From contig JAKOOI010000410.1 in assembly GCA_022701475.1 (NCBI GenBank), forward strand, positions 1 to 5,087: a stretch of DNA of 5,087 nt. The letters run 5' to 3'. The stretch is from Weeksellaceae bacterium (lineage in GTDB: Bacteria > Bacteroidota > Bacteroidia > Flavobacteriales > Weeksellaceae). Under the pieces are notes generated by a model. It had not been told where the DNA came from. It did not search any database and was given only the letters and a program-made list of their open reading frames with translations. Shown one piece after another: positions 1 through 5,087 of the stretch (positions are counted from its first letter, which is position 1; every line of letters begins with the position of its first letter). A program made the position numbers and the translations under genes.

Positions 1-368
1 AATCCATCCGTAAGGATTTTGAAAAGCTGATTACCAATTATATCCTTAACCGGAAAAACCTGGTAAATCTTTTCGTCCTGGTAGACGCCAGGCATAAGCC
101 GCAGACCATCGATATGGAATTTATCCAATGGTGCGGCGAAAGCGGCGTTCCGTTTTCCATCGTATTTACCAAAGCCGACAAGCTGAAACCGAACGCAGTC
201 ATTAAAAATGTGGAAGATTACAAAGCTGAACTTCACAAAACCTGGGAAGACCTTCCCGAACTGTATGTCACTTCCGCCGAAAAGAAAGAAGGTGGTGATG
301 AGATACTCAGCTTTATCCGGAAGACCAATGAATTCCTTGTCAATAATCATGTCAGCTTCGATGAATAA
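1..368 (+). CDS. engB: EngB/YsxC ribosome-assembly GTPase (3' part, N-terminus outside window)
   Basis: This is the C-terminal part of a TRAFAC-class GTPase of the EngB/YsxC/YihA family, which binds GTP and helps assemble the large ribosomal subunit in the cytoplasm. The frame is open from base 3 and gives 121 residues before TAA at 366-368; family members are about 200 residues, so roughly the first 80, with the P-loop and the DxPG motif, lie left of the window. Visible family features are the hydrophobic strand LFVLVDARHKP followed by an acidic helix, the G4 motif TKAD (bases 168-179, guanine specificity) and the G5-like motif TSA inside YVTSAEKKEGGDEIL, then a final helix. An internal ATG at 114 is not the start, because family sequence continues upstream of it. 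The stop overlaps the next gene by 8 bases, which suggests co-transcription and possibly translational coupling. Identification is by motif recognition and is strong. Confidence 0.93.
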   Translation, partial: SIRKDFEKLITNYILNRKNLVNLFVLVDARHKPQTIDMEFIQWCGESGVPFSIVFTKADKLKPNAVIKNVEDYKAELHKTWEDLPELYVTSAEKKEGGDEILSFIRKTNEFLVNNHVSFDE

Positions 369-813
369 AGAAATGATCTGGAAAATCAAGACTTTTGAAG
401 AACTGACGGTTCCTGAACTCTATGCCATGATCAAAGCCAGGATTGATGTTTTTGTGGTGGAACAGGACTGTCCTTATCCTGATCTTGACGGTTACGATCA
501 GAAAGCCGTTCACCTCTGGGCAGAGCAGGACGGCGAAGTGCTGGCTTACTGCCGGATTTTCGACAAAGGCATCAAATACAGCGAAACCTCGATCGGCAGG
601 GTGCTGACTACGGAAAAAGGCAGAGGAAAAAATCTGGGAAAACAGCTGATCCGGTATGCCGTGGAAACCATTGAAAACCGTTTCCGTACTTCTGAGGTCA
701 GGATTTCCGCCCAGGATTATCTCCTGCGGTTCTACAGCGGGTTCGGTTTTGAAGATACCGGAAAGAAATACCTGGAAGACAACATCCCGCACACAGAAAT
801 GTTTAGAAAATGA
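361..813 (+). CDS. ElaA-type GNAT family N-acetyltransferase
   Basis: A 150-residue GNAT-fold acetyltransferase, expected to move an acetyl group from acetyl-CoA to an amine; the substrate of ElaA-type proteins is not known to me. The ElaA signature is clear: FVVEQDCPYPDLDGYD at residues 31-46, an AxH shortly after (49-51), the acetyl-CoA-binding motif A strand and loop at about 78-97 (IGRVLTTEKGRGKNLGKQLI, with RGKNLG as the pyrophosphate loop), RISAQDYLLRFYSGFGF (114-130) as motif B, and the family ending EDNIPHTEM. E. coli ElaA is about the same length. In-frame ATGs exist at 349, 361 and 373. 361 was chosen because it lies at the overlap with the engB stop and gives a family-like length; 373 (146 residues, preceded by AAAGAA) is nearly as good. 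An in-frame extension back to 208 is only the engB gene read in another frame. It is probably co-transcribed with engB. Confidence 0.9.
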   Translation: MNKEMIWKIKTFEELTVPELYAMIKARIDVFVVEQDCPYPDLDGYDQKAVHLWAEQDGEVLAYCRIFDKGIKYSETSIGRVLTTEKGRGKNLGKQLIRYAVETIENRFRTSEVRISAQDYLLRFYSGFGFEDTGKKYLEDNIPHTEMFRK

Positions 814-814
814 T

Positions 815-848
815 AAAAGCGAAGGACAAACAGGTTCTTCGCTTTTTT
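815..848. terminator. Rho-independent terminator between converging units, possibly bidirectional
   Basis: Two bases after the GNAT stop, AAAAGCGAAG (815-824) is exactly complementary to CTTCGCTTTT (837-846). Three more pairs inside (G825-T836 wobble, A826-T835, C827-G834) bring the stem to 13 pairs around an AAACAG loop. The right arm runs into TTTTTT (843-848), so it is a good terminator for the + strand unit. Read on the other strand, the hairpin ends in TTTT and lies 24 bases past the stop of the leftward operon, so it may also end that transcript, less strongly. Pairing was checked base by base; folding energy was not computed. Confidence 0.85.
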
Positions 849-871
849 GATGGTTATATGGAAATGTGTTT

Positions 872-1762
872 TTATTTCCCCGTTACCGCTTTCAGAATAA
901 TCGGTTCCAGGTTGGAAGGCAGGTCGGCGGATTTGATCTGGTAATTTTTAATCTTCATCTCTTTAAACCAGTTCTCCCAATATTCTTTGATGACGGCTTC
1001 CTCAAAAGGGTTACCTTTTTCAGGATTGATTCCCAGGACGACCACTTCCAGATGACTGAGGTCGTCGTTGGCCTTTACAAAACCGTATTTGTTCTTTTCA
1101 ATAACATTTTTGAAATCTGTTGTCGTAAGATTATTAGATTTTATCAGTTTTGAAGTTAGGTAGGAGGTTTTATTTCCCTGAGAAAATTTAGAATCATCAT
1201 GATACATATATCCGTCCGTTAAAATAAAGAGGATATTTCTTTTATCATTTTTTATGCAGTAATCTTTAACCTTATTCCTAAAGAACTCCCAGATGTCGGA
1301 ACCTACATAATTCCCGTCTTTAAGGGCTGACTGATAAATGTATGACGGAATTTCGGAATACTTCTTTTCAACCGAGGTAAAATATTCTTTTGGGGTATTT
1401 TTATCAAAAGAAACCTTTAGTTCTTTCGTAAACTCATTGATTTTAGGATCGGAAGGCTCCGGGTTGAAGAATACCTGCATCTGATCTTCATACGTGATGA
1501 TTCTTTTGGATTTGATGTGATTGAGAAACCCCTTTTCGATGGCTTTGATGTATTCAGTATCCCTTTGGAAATACGGCATGGCGGGATTAGGGTTGGCAGT
1601 GGGATCTATCCTATCCGAGAGATCAATGAGAATACTGACGTTGATGTTGTTTAAGTCAGGAATTACAACTGCTACCGAATCTTTTCCCTTACCACCAGTC
1701 TTGCCATCTTTACAGCAGGAAACCAAACAAATAAGTACAAATAGGTAAAATATTTTTTTCAT
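872..1762 (-). CDS. Lipoprotein with vWA-like domain (last gene of the operon)
   Basis: A 296-residue predicted lipoprotein. MKK, a hydrophobic stretch and the lipobox LVSC place the lipidated cysteine at residue 16. A short Gly/Lys-rich linker follows (18-28). The rest resembles a von Willebrand factor A fold: strand NVSILIDLSDR (41-51) carries a DxSxS-like metal site as D47, S49 and R51 (the last serine is replaced); G154-S155-D156 stands where the MIDAS Thr/Asp loop is expected; NILFILTDG (176-184) gives the later TDG aspartate (D183); and LEVVVLGIN (238-246) is a further core strand. vWA domains usually hold protein partners through a bound divalent metal. The residues after the lipid cysteine (C-K-D-G) are not the strongly acidic surface-export type, so a periplasm-facing anchor is my guess. 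It starts 9 bases after the upstream coiled-coil gene. Parts are very AT-rich (hand count about 25-27% GC at 1081-1140 and 1201-1260). No specific family name is recognised. Confidence 0.85.
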   Translation of the reverse strand: MKKIFYLFVLICLVSCCKDGKTGGKGKDSVAVVIPDLNNINVSILIDLSDRIDPTANPNPAMPYFQRDTEYIKAIEKGFLNHIKSKRIITYEDQMQVFFNPEPSDPKINEFTKELKVSFDKNTPKEYFTSVEKKYSEIPSYIYQSALKDGNYVGSDIWEFFRNKVKDYCIKNDKRNILFILTDGYMYHDDSKFSQGNKTSYLTSKLIKSNNLTTTDFKNVIEKNKYGFVKANDDLSHLEVVVLGINPEKGNPFEEAVIKEYWENWFKEMKIKNYQIKSADLPSNLEPIILKAVTGK

Positions 1763-1771
1763 AAAATAGAT

Positions 1772-3121
1772 TTAAAGGGATGATAAATACACCAGGTTCT
1801 GGTTATCTGAACTGGCTCCGACGGTTTCCAGGTTGGTGGTATAAGTCTCAATACAACTGTCGATCATGGTTTGCTTTTCCGTTCTGGAAACGGCGATTTT
1901 TTCTCCGATAAACGTAATCCAGCCCTGCACATATTCCGAAGCATAGAGTTTATAATCTTTGGTAGGAATGATGACGCCGTCTATGATGTTCTGTAGTTCT
2001 TCGATCCTGCCACGGGTTTTGATAATGACTTCTTTAGCATTTCCGATATTGGCTGTAATCTCTTCCATTTCTTTTTTCAGTATGTTGATCTTTTCCTGAT
2101 AGAATTCCACTTTTTTCTGCCGGATTTCCTGCTCGTTTTTGATCCTGTCTTTTTCCCGGTGCTCCTTCATAATAAAATCAAACACGAGCCCCCAGATAAC
2201 GTACACAACGAATCCCGCGAAGATAATTCCCCAGAATTGAATCTTCGTAAAAGCTATTTTCAGATCGAACGGGGGAGATTCAAAAGTCTTATTCAATTCG
2301 TATAATTTGGACTCGATTTCATAGGCCAAAATAGCATCAAAAATAAAAGTTACGATAAACAGCAGGGCAAGTTTAATATAGTTGATTCTGGATTTATTTT
2401 CTCCGAACATATGAATCAGAAATCCCAATCCTAAAAAAACAAATGGAATAAGGGTGACAAATGCCGCTTCGATAAAACCGTCATTCCATGCTTTCATCCA
2501 GGCATTTGCATCCAAAACACTTTGAATAACTGTGCTTTTGGCATCAAAGCTTTTGAAGAAAGCTGAATATGAAGTGGATATATAAAAAGTAGCCAGGTAT
2601 AATGTGATAGGAATCAGAAGGATCGTACCGATCCAGAATTTGGCAGAAGCTCCTCTTCCCGCTTTTACATTGTACTTTTCCGGATTTCTTGGAACATCGA
2701 GGATTTCCGCTTTTAAATTTTCAATGGCATGCTGATGGTTTTCAATTTCTGTGTTCCTGGTTTTCAGCTGTTCCTCCCGGGTTTCCTGTGAGACCGCTAA
2801 TGCTTTGATTTCGGTTTCCCTGTTTTTCTGTTCGTTGACATAAGATTCTTTCAGCTTCTGCTGTTTTTCGACCATTTCCTTTTCTTCATTCTGAAACCTG
2901 GAATATACCGCATCCAGACAGATGGAAAGAGTGGAATGGTTTCCGCTGGTACGCGAACTGTCGCGGTATCCCGATTCATGATAGGTTCTTTTTCTGCCTT
3001 CTTCGGGAGATTCATCATCAGGATTCACTCCGGCTGCGGTAAGCTGCTCCTGTTCCTGTACTGGTTCTGCCGGAACCGGCTTCAGCCTGAATAAATTTTT
3101 TATGTTGGTTGTATCCATCAT
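1772..3121 (-). CDS. Coiled-coil / four-helix membrane protein, unknown function
   Basis: A 449-residue protein I cannot assign to a named family. Order of parts: a polar, Pro/Glu/Ser-rich and probably disordered N-terminus (1-65); a Glu/Lys/Gln-rich coiled coil (about 74-141); four likely membrane helices at about 162-182, 217-239, 249-267 and 294-317; a second charged coiled coil (about 318-384); and a C-terminal globular part (385-449). Positive residues (KSR at 243-245; KEHREKDRIK from 319) fall on the sides that put both termini and both coiled coils in the cytoplasm, with two periplasmic loops (about 183-216 and 268-293). Two ATGs stand in tandem at 3121 and 3118; the first is used here. 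It starts 2 bases after the TerB-like gene and ends 9 bases before the vWA lipoprotein gene, so it is a natural candidate for a link between cytoplasmic partners and that lipoprotein (inference). It could be a scaffold or a channel-like protein; nothing indicates an enzyme. Confidence 0.85.
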   Translation of the reverse strand: MMDTTNIKNLFRLKPVPAEPVQEQEQLTAAGVNPDDESPEEGRKRTYHESGYRDSSRTSGNHSTLSICLDAVYSRFQNEEKEMVEKQQKLKESYVNEQKNRETEIKALAVSQETREEQLKTRNTEIENHQHAIENLKAEILDVPRNPEKYNVKAGRGASAKFWIGTILLIPITLYLATFYISTSYSAFFKSFDAKSTVIQSVLDANAWMKAWNDGFIEAAFVTLIPFVFLGLGFLIHMFGENKSRINYIKLALLFIVTFIFDAILAYEIESKLYELNKTFESPPFDLKIAFTKIQFWGIIFAGFVVYVIWGLVFDFIMKEHREKDRIKNEQEIRQKKVEFYQEKINILKKEMEEITANIGNAKEVIIKTRGRIEELQNIIDGVIIPTKDYKLYASEYVQGWITFIGEKIAVSRTEKQTMIDSCIETYTTNLETVGASSDNQNLVYLSSL

Positions 3122-3123
3122 AC

Positions 3124-3531
3124 TTAGTTTTTGAGTTCATATAAAATTTCACTTTTGTTTTTTCCGGTTTTTACAGCCTCAATAAGATAATCTACAATAG
3201 CTGTTGCATTTTCTTCCAGGAATCCGAACATAACCACATATTTCTGTAGGGCCGCATATTCATTCGGGGACACCTTACTGTCTGCCCAGATCATTACCGT
3301 AAGATCATAGAGATAATCTACTTTTTCTCCGATGGTCTGTGGTACCCATGATTTTAAATTGATCGGGTTCATCAGAATTTCATCCAGGTTTTTGGGGGAA
3401 ATCCCTCTTTCTTCAGCACATCTGTAAAGCATTCTCAGTTCCAGTGCGCTGAAATCATCGTCACAGACAGCCATTTGATAAAGCCTCAAAAAATGGGCTT
3501 TCAGGTTTTCCGTTATCTGTTTGTTTTCCAT
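3124..3531 (-). CDS. TerB-like (tellurite-resistance TerB fold) protein
   Basis: A 135-residue, all-helical, probably cytoplasmic protein without signal peptide or membrane segment. It shows the internal repeat typical of TerB-like domains: LYQMAVCDDDFSALELRMLYRCAEERGIS (residues 17-45) and LYDLTVMIWADSKVSPNEYAALQKYVVMFGF (74-104). In both halves an acidic residue is followed seven positions later by a glutamate (D24...E31 and D84...E91), and the second half matches the usual ADGxVSxxE pattern well. TerB proteins are associated with the Ter stress-response systems, in which acidic residues of the domain bind metal ions and the protein partners with membrane and vWA-type components. Here it sits 4 bases after the small membrane protein gene and 2 bases before the coiled-coil membrane protein gene. 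It is a TerB-fold relative and not the classical terB, since no terC, terD or terE is visible. The start ATG at 3531 is the only sensible one. Confidence 0.8.
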   Translation of the reverse strand: MENKQITENLKAHFLRLYQMAVCDDDFSALELRMLYRCAEERGISPKNLDEILMNPINLKSWVPQTIGEKVDYLYDLTVMIWADSKVSPNEYAALQKYVVMFGFLEENATAIVDYLIEAVKTGKNKSEILYELKN

Positions 3532-3535
3532 TCAG

Positions 3536-3937
3536 TTATTGTTCTTCTGGTTTTTTAGGATTGATGATTCTGTCTCTGGCAACAGCTCTCTGGTGTATCG
3601 GTAATGCATATTGCTGTGTTTCTTCGGTTATTTCCTCTTTTTTCTCAGGTATCTGTTTTTCGATGAAACTGATCAGCAGAAACAGCATCCCCGTTATGGT
3701 ATCAATCGGAATCCAGATGCCTTTCCGGTAGAGATAGATGGGGAAAACAGGATTGAAAAGAATAAGGATGGCAAGAAATACGATACTGAAATAAGGCTGC
3801 CTGGAAGTTATCGTGTGGTATAAAACCAATAATGCTCCGGCCGAAACGAGAATTCTGAGGAAAGTATAGTATTCTATGGGAAGCCTGAAAATACCGATGA
3901 AACAACACAGCGCACAGAAAGTGAGAAATGTTTTCAT
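3536..3937 (-). CDS. Small four-helix membrane protein (DUF6804-like)
   Basis: A 133-residue integral membrane protein with about four hydrophobic helices (3-19, 23-42, 49-68, 76-93) and a charged tail (94-133, rich in Glu, Lys, Arg and Pro) that is probably cytoplasmic and unstructured. The signature around residues 59-80 (ILFNPVFPIYLYRKGIWIPI, then DT) resembles the small-membrane-protein family I recall as DUF6804, where a loop with NP-FP and a following R..W..ID recurs; this assignment is from memory and was not checked. No function is known to me. It starts 8 bases after the TM2-domain gene and ends 4 bases before the TerB-like gene, so it is embedded in the operon and probably translated with it. 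The first helix could be misread as a signal peptide, but CALCCFIG lacks a proper lipobox setting and more membrane helices follow. Confidence 0.75.
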   Translation of the reverse strand: MKTFLTFCALCCFIGIFRLPIEYYTFLRILVSAGALLVLYHTITSRQPYFSIVFLAILILFNPVFPIYLYRKGIWIPIDTITGMLFLLISFIEKQIPEKKEEITEETQQYALPIHQRAVARDRIINPKKPEEQ

Positions 3938-3945
3938 GATGTTAT

Positions 3946-4161
3946 TTAAAATCCTGTTTTAAGGTTATATTTACTATTAAAACGGTATTCAGACATAAAA
4001 AGGAATACAAAAAAATCTATAAGGGCGATAAGTGAAGGAATAAAAGTCCAGCAAAATACAAGGTAAAGTATTCCTATACCATTTTGTCCTAAATAAAATC
4101 TGTGAATGCCTAATCCTCCGAGGAAAAAAGCAAGCAGTACGGTAGTTAGTTTTGATTTCAT
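3946..4161 (-). CDS. TM2-domain membrane protein
   Basis: A 71-residue protein that is nearly all TM2 domain: two membrane helices joined by a short turn. The family hallmark is visible as FFLGGLGIHRFYLGQNGIG (residues 12-30), with the G-x-H-RFYLG turn, then a second helix WTFIPSLIALIDFFVFLF (38-55) carrying the conserved Asp (D49), and a short polar tail. TM2 proteins are widespread, and in bacteria they often occur beside SHOCT, zinc-ribbon or PH-like domains; their biochemical role is not established. Here the neighbour on the 5' side of the transcript is exactly such a PH-SHOCT protein, only 3 bases away. The coding region is among the most AT-rich stretches of the window (3961-4020 is about 22% GC by hand count). 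Confidence 0.93.
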   Translation of the reverse strand: MKSKLTTVLLAFFLGGLGIHRFYLGQNGIGILYLVFCWTFIPSLIALIDFFVFLFMSEYRFNSKYNLKTGF

Positions 4162-4164
4162 AAG

Positions 4165-4791
4165 CTAGACTCTTGATAGGATTTCATTCTTCTTGGCTTC
4201 AAACTCTTCAGGAGAAATAATACCATTCTCTTTTAAGCCTTTTAATTTCTGTAATACTGCAAAGGGATCCTCACTTTCAATCAGCAAAGGTTTTTTCTCC
4301 TGCTGGAATTGTTGTGGCTGAGTTATAATGGGAGTGGCATTGTTTACCGTTACCCCTCCGGCGGAGGCCCTGAGGGTTTCCAGACTTTTTTCTCTTCTTA
4401 CTCCGTGCATTCTTTCTTCCACTTCCTGTGCGAACTGATAAAGTATTCTGGCCTGGTTTTTTGGAAGATAATCTACCATATTGGTGAAGTTTTTTGTGGT
4501 TTTCATCATAAAAGTGGAGCCAACAATTCCTTCTTTAATGTGGCAGTCTAAAACATCTACCCATCGGTAATCCTGAAAATCCATCGATAACCCGAAGGTT
4601 CTCGGTCTGCAGAAAATAATTCTTCTGTTGGTAAGTGCAATACACTCAGGAGAAAAATTGAGGATCGGTTTTTTCTGAACCGCAATGTATTCCACTGTTT
4701 CCTGCGAAGTCAGCAGGCTGTTGATCCTTCCTAAAAGCTTTTCGACAGCTTGTGGATCCTGCTCTTCATTTAAAAATTTCTTTAAATTCAT
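4165..4791 (-). CDS. PH-like domain protein with C-terminal SHOCT segment
   Basis: A 208-residue cytoplasmic protein. The first 30 residues are a helix (MNLKKFLNEEQDPQAVEKLL). Residues about 31-127 match the bacterial PH (YokE-like) pattern: TVEYIAVQKKP, then the typical CIALTNRRIIFCRP strand pair (50-63), a 'W-V-D-V' strand (77-80), GSTFMMKTT (91-99) and a closing helix KNQARILYQFAQEVEERMHG (111-130). A Gln/Pro/Thr linker (about 145-170) leads to a SHOCT segment (175-208), DPFAVLQKLKGLKENGIISP followed by EEFEAKKNEILSRV, with the family's K-L-x-x-L, G-I-I and EEFxxKK positions. SHOCT segments are short helical adaptors at protein ends, thought to aid oligomerisation; bacterial PH domains are probably protein-binding. 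It begins 15 bases after the SH3-like gene and ends 3 bases before the TM2 gene. An adaptor that brings partners to the membrane components is the likeliest role (inference). Confidence 0.9.
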   Translation of the reverse strand: MNLKKFLNEEQDPQAVEKLLGRINSLLTSQETVEYIAVQKKPILNFSPECIALTNRRIIFCRPRTFGLSMDFQDYRWVDVLDCHIKEGIVGSTFMMKTTKNFTNMVDYLPKNQARILYQFAQEVEERMHGVRREKSLETLRASAGGVTVNNATPIITQPQQFQQEKKPLLIESEDPFAVLQKLKGLKENGIISPEEFEAKKNEILSRV

Positions 4792-4806
4792 GATATTTGT
4801 TTTTGA

Positions 4807-5087
4807 TTATTTTACATCCTCACGCTTGACATATCCTTCCTTCCCGCTTGATTCTACCCGTACTTTATACCATCCTTTCAGCTTCTGAAGCTTAATCAGT
4901 TTGGCATTTTTAGTAACAGTAACCACGGTATTCGACTGATCGGCAGGGCTTTCGTGAATTCTGACTGATGAAACGCCTGCAAGGTATCTGTTATTAGAAT
5001 TGATATTGATGTTTACCTTATCAATACGAACTTTTGGCGGTTTCCCGGGTTTTGCTTTTGAGGAGGAATGGTTATCGGAGGTTTTGT
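4807..5087 (-). CDS. SH3-like domain protein (C-terminal part, start outside window)
   Basis: Reading the minus strand from the right edge gives 92 open residues before TAA at 4809-4807. The first 15 or so are a Ser/Lys/Pro-rich linker (NHSSSKAKPGKPPKVRID). From about residue 33 a bacterial SH3 (SH3b/SH3_3) domain is recognisable: RYLAGVSSVRIHESPADQSN, a strand TVVTVTKNAKLIKLQKLKGW, then YKVRVESSGKEGYVKREDVK at the very end. The V-S-S-V-R-I-H-E-S-P opening corresponds to the 'LNVRSGPS' start of SH3b, and GW-KV plus GYV are the usual later landmarks. Such domains often bind cell-wall peptides in extracytoplasmic proteins, but they also serve as general interaction modules. The N-terminus, and so any signal peptide or catalytic domain, is not visible. 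It is followed after 15 bases by the PH-SHOCT gene and is the first visible gene of the operon. Confidence 0.82.
   Translation of the reverse strand, partial: KTSDNHSSSKAKPGKPPKVRIDKVNININSNNRYLAGVSSVRIHESPADQSNTVVTVTKNAKLIKLQKLKGWYKVRVESSGKEGYVKREDVK

Larger units (their letters stand above)
872..5087 (-). other. Seven-gene leftward operon (envelope-associated, TerB/vWA-containing)
   Basis: Seven genes on the minus strand follow each other with gaps of 15, 3, 8, 4, 2 and 9 bases, leaving no room for internal promoters or terminators between them. The order in transcription is SH3-like, PH-SHOCT, TM2, four-helix membrane protein, TerB-like, coiled-coil membrane protein, vWA lipoprotein. No Shine-Dalgarno sequence stands out before the starts; upstream bases are A/T-rich, as is usual in Bacteroidota. 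The promoter must lie beyond the right edge. The left end is at the converging-gene boundary with the hairpin at 815-848. Confidence 0.8.

Noticed and set aside
208..360. In-frame N-terminal extension of the GNAT protein back to 208
   Set aside because: These bases are the engB coding region in another frame; ElaA-type proteins are about 150 residues, and the extension shows no family sequence.
352..792. 146-codon open frame on the minus strand opposite the GNAT gene
   Set aside because: It is the antisense shadow of a well-recognised acetyltransferase; its translation has no recognisable domain.
866..1153. Plus-strand open frame opposite the vWA lipoprotein gene
   Set aside because: Phe-rich translation typical of an antisense shadow; the minus-strand gene has a signal peptide and domain motifs.
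1772..3121. Zorya-type motor protein or ABC permease reading of the coiled-coil membrane protein
   Set aside because: No MotA/ExbB-like or permease signature was recognised; four helices and flanking coiled coils alone are not sufficient.
4792..4806. Possible internal promoter before the PH-SHOCT gene
   Set aside because: The gap is only 15 bases, and no TTTG / TAxxTTTG-type Bacteroidota promoter elements were seen there or just upstream.
872..5087. Classical tellurite-resistance (ter) operon
   Set aside because: Only a TerB-like domain and a vWA-like domain are present; no TerC, TerD/E or other core members are visible in the window.
1..5087. tRNA, rRNA, CRISPR array, insertion sequence or transposase
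   Set aside because: No repeat array, transposase motifs, terminal inverted repeats or cloverleaf sequence were seen on either strand; nearly all bases are accounted for by the genes.

Overview
The window looks like a chromosomal piece of a Bacteroidota genome, most likely a flavobacterium of the Chryseobacterium type. This is judged from the protein style, the A/T-rich translation starts without clear Shine-Dalgarno sequences, the lipoprotein signal and the very tight gene packing. The genus is an inference and was not tested by any search.

Left part (1-813, + strand): the 3' end of engB/ysxC, a ribosome-assembly GTPase, is followed with an 8-base overlap by a small ElaA-type GNAT acetyltransferase. 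Both are ordinary housekeeping-type genes. A strong hairpin with a T-run (815-848) closes this unit. It lies in the short gap between two converging transcription units and could serve both strands.

Right part (872-5087, - strand): seven genes run leftward with gaps of only 2-15 bases, so they very probably form one operon whose promoter lies beyond the right edge. In transcription order they encode: an SH3-like domain protein (cut by the window edge); a bacterial PH-like domain protein with a C-terminal SHOCT segment; a TM2-domain membrane protein; a four-helix small membrane protein with a cytoplasmic tail; a TerB-like all-helical protein; a 449-residue protein with a coiled coil, four membrane helices and a second coiled coil; and a lipoprotein with a von Willebrand factor A (vWA)-like domain.

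None of these seven genes has an obvious enzymatic function. The set looks like an envelope-spanning assembly: cytoplasmic adaptors (PH-SHOCT, TerB-like, the coiled coils), integral membrane parts (TM2, the four-helix protein, the coiled-coil protein) and a periplasm-side vWA lipoprotein. TerB and vWA proteins are known to occur together in Ter stress-response systems, which makes a membrane-linked stress or defence role a reasonable but unproven hypothesis. This operon is the most interesting content of the window. Base composition differs along the window: hand-counted 60-base lines are about 47-52% GC in engB/GNAT and as low as 22-27% in parts of the operon.
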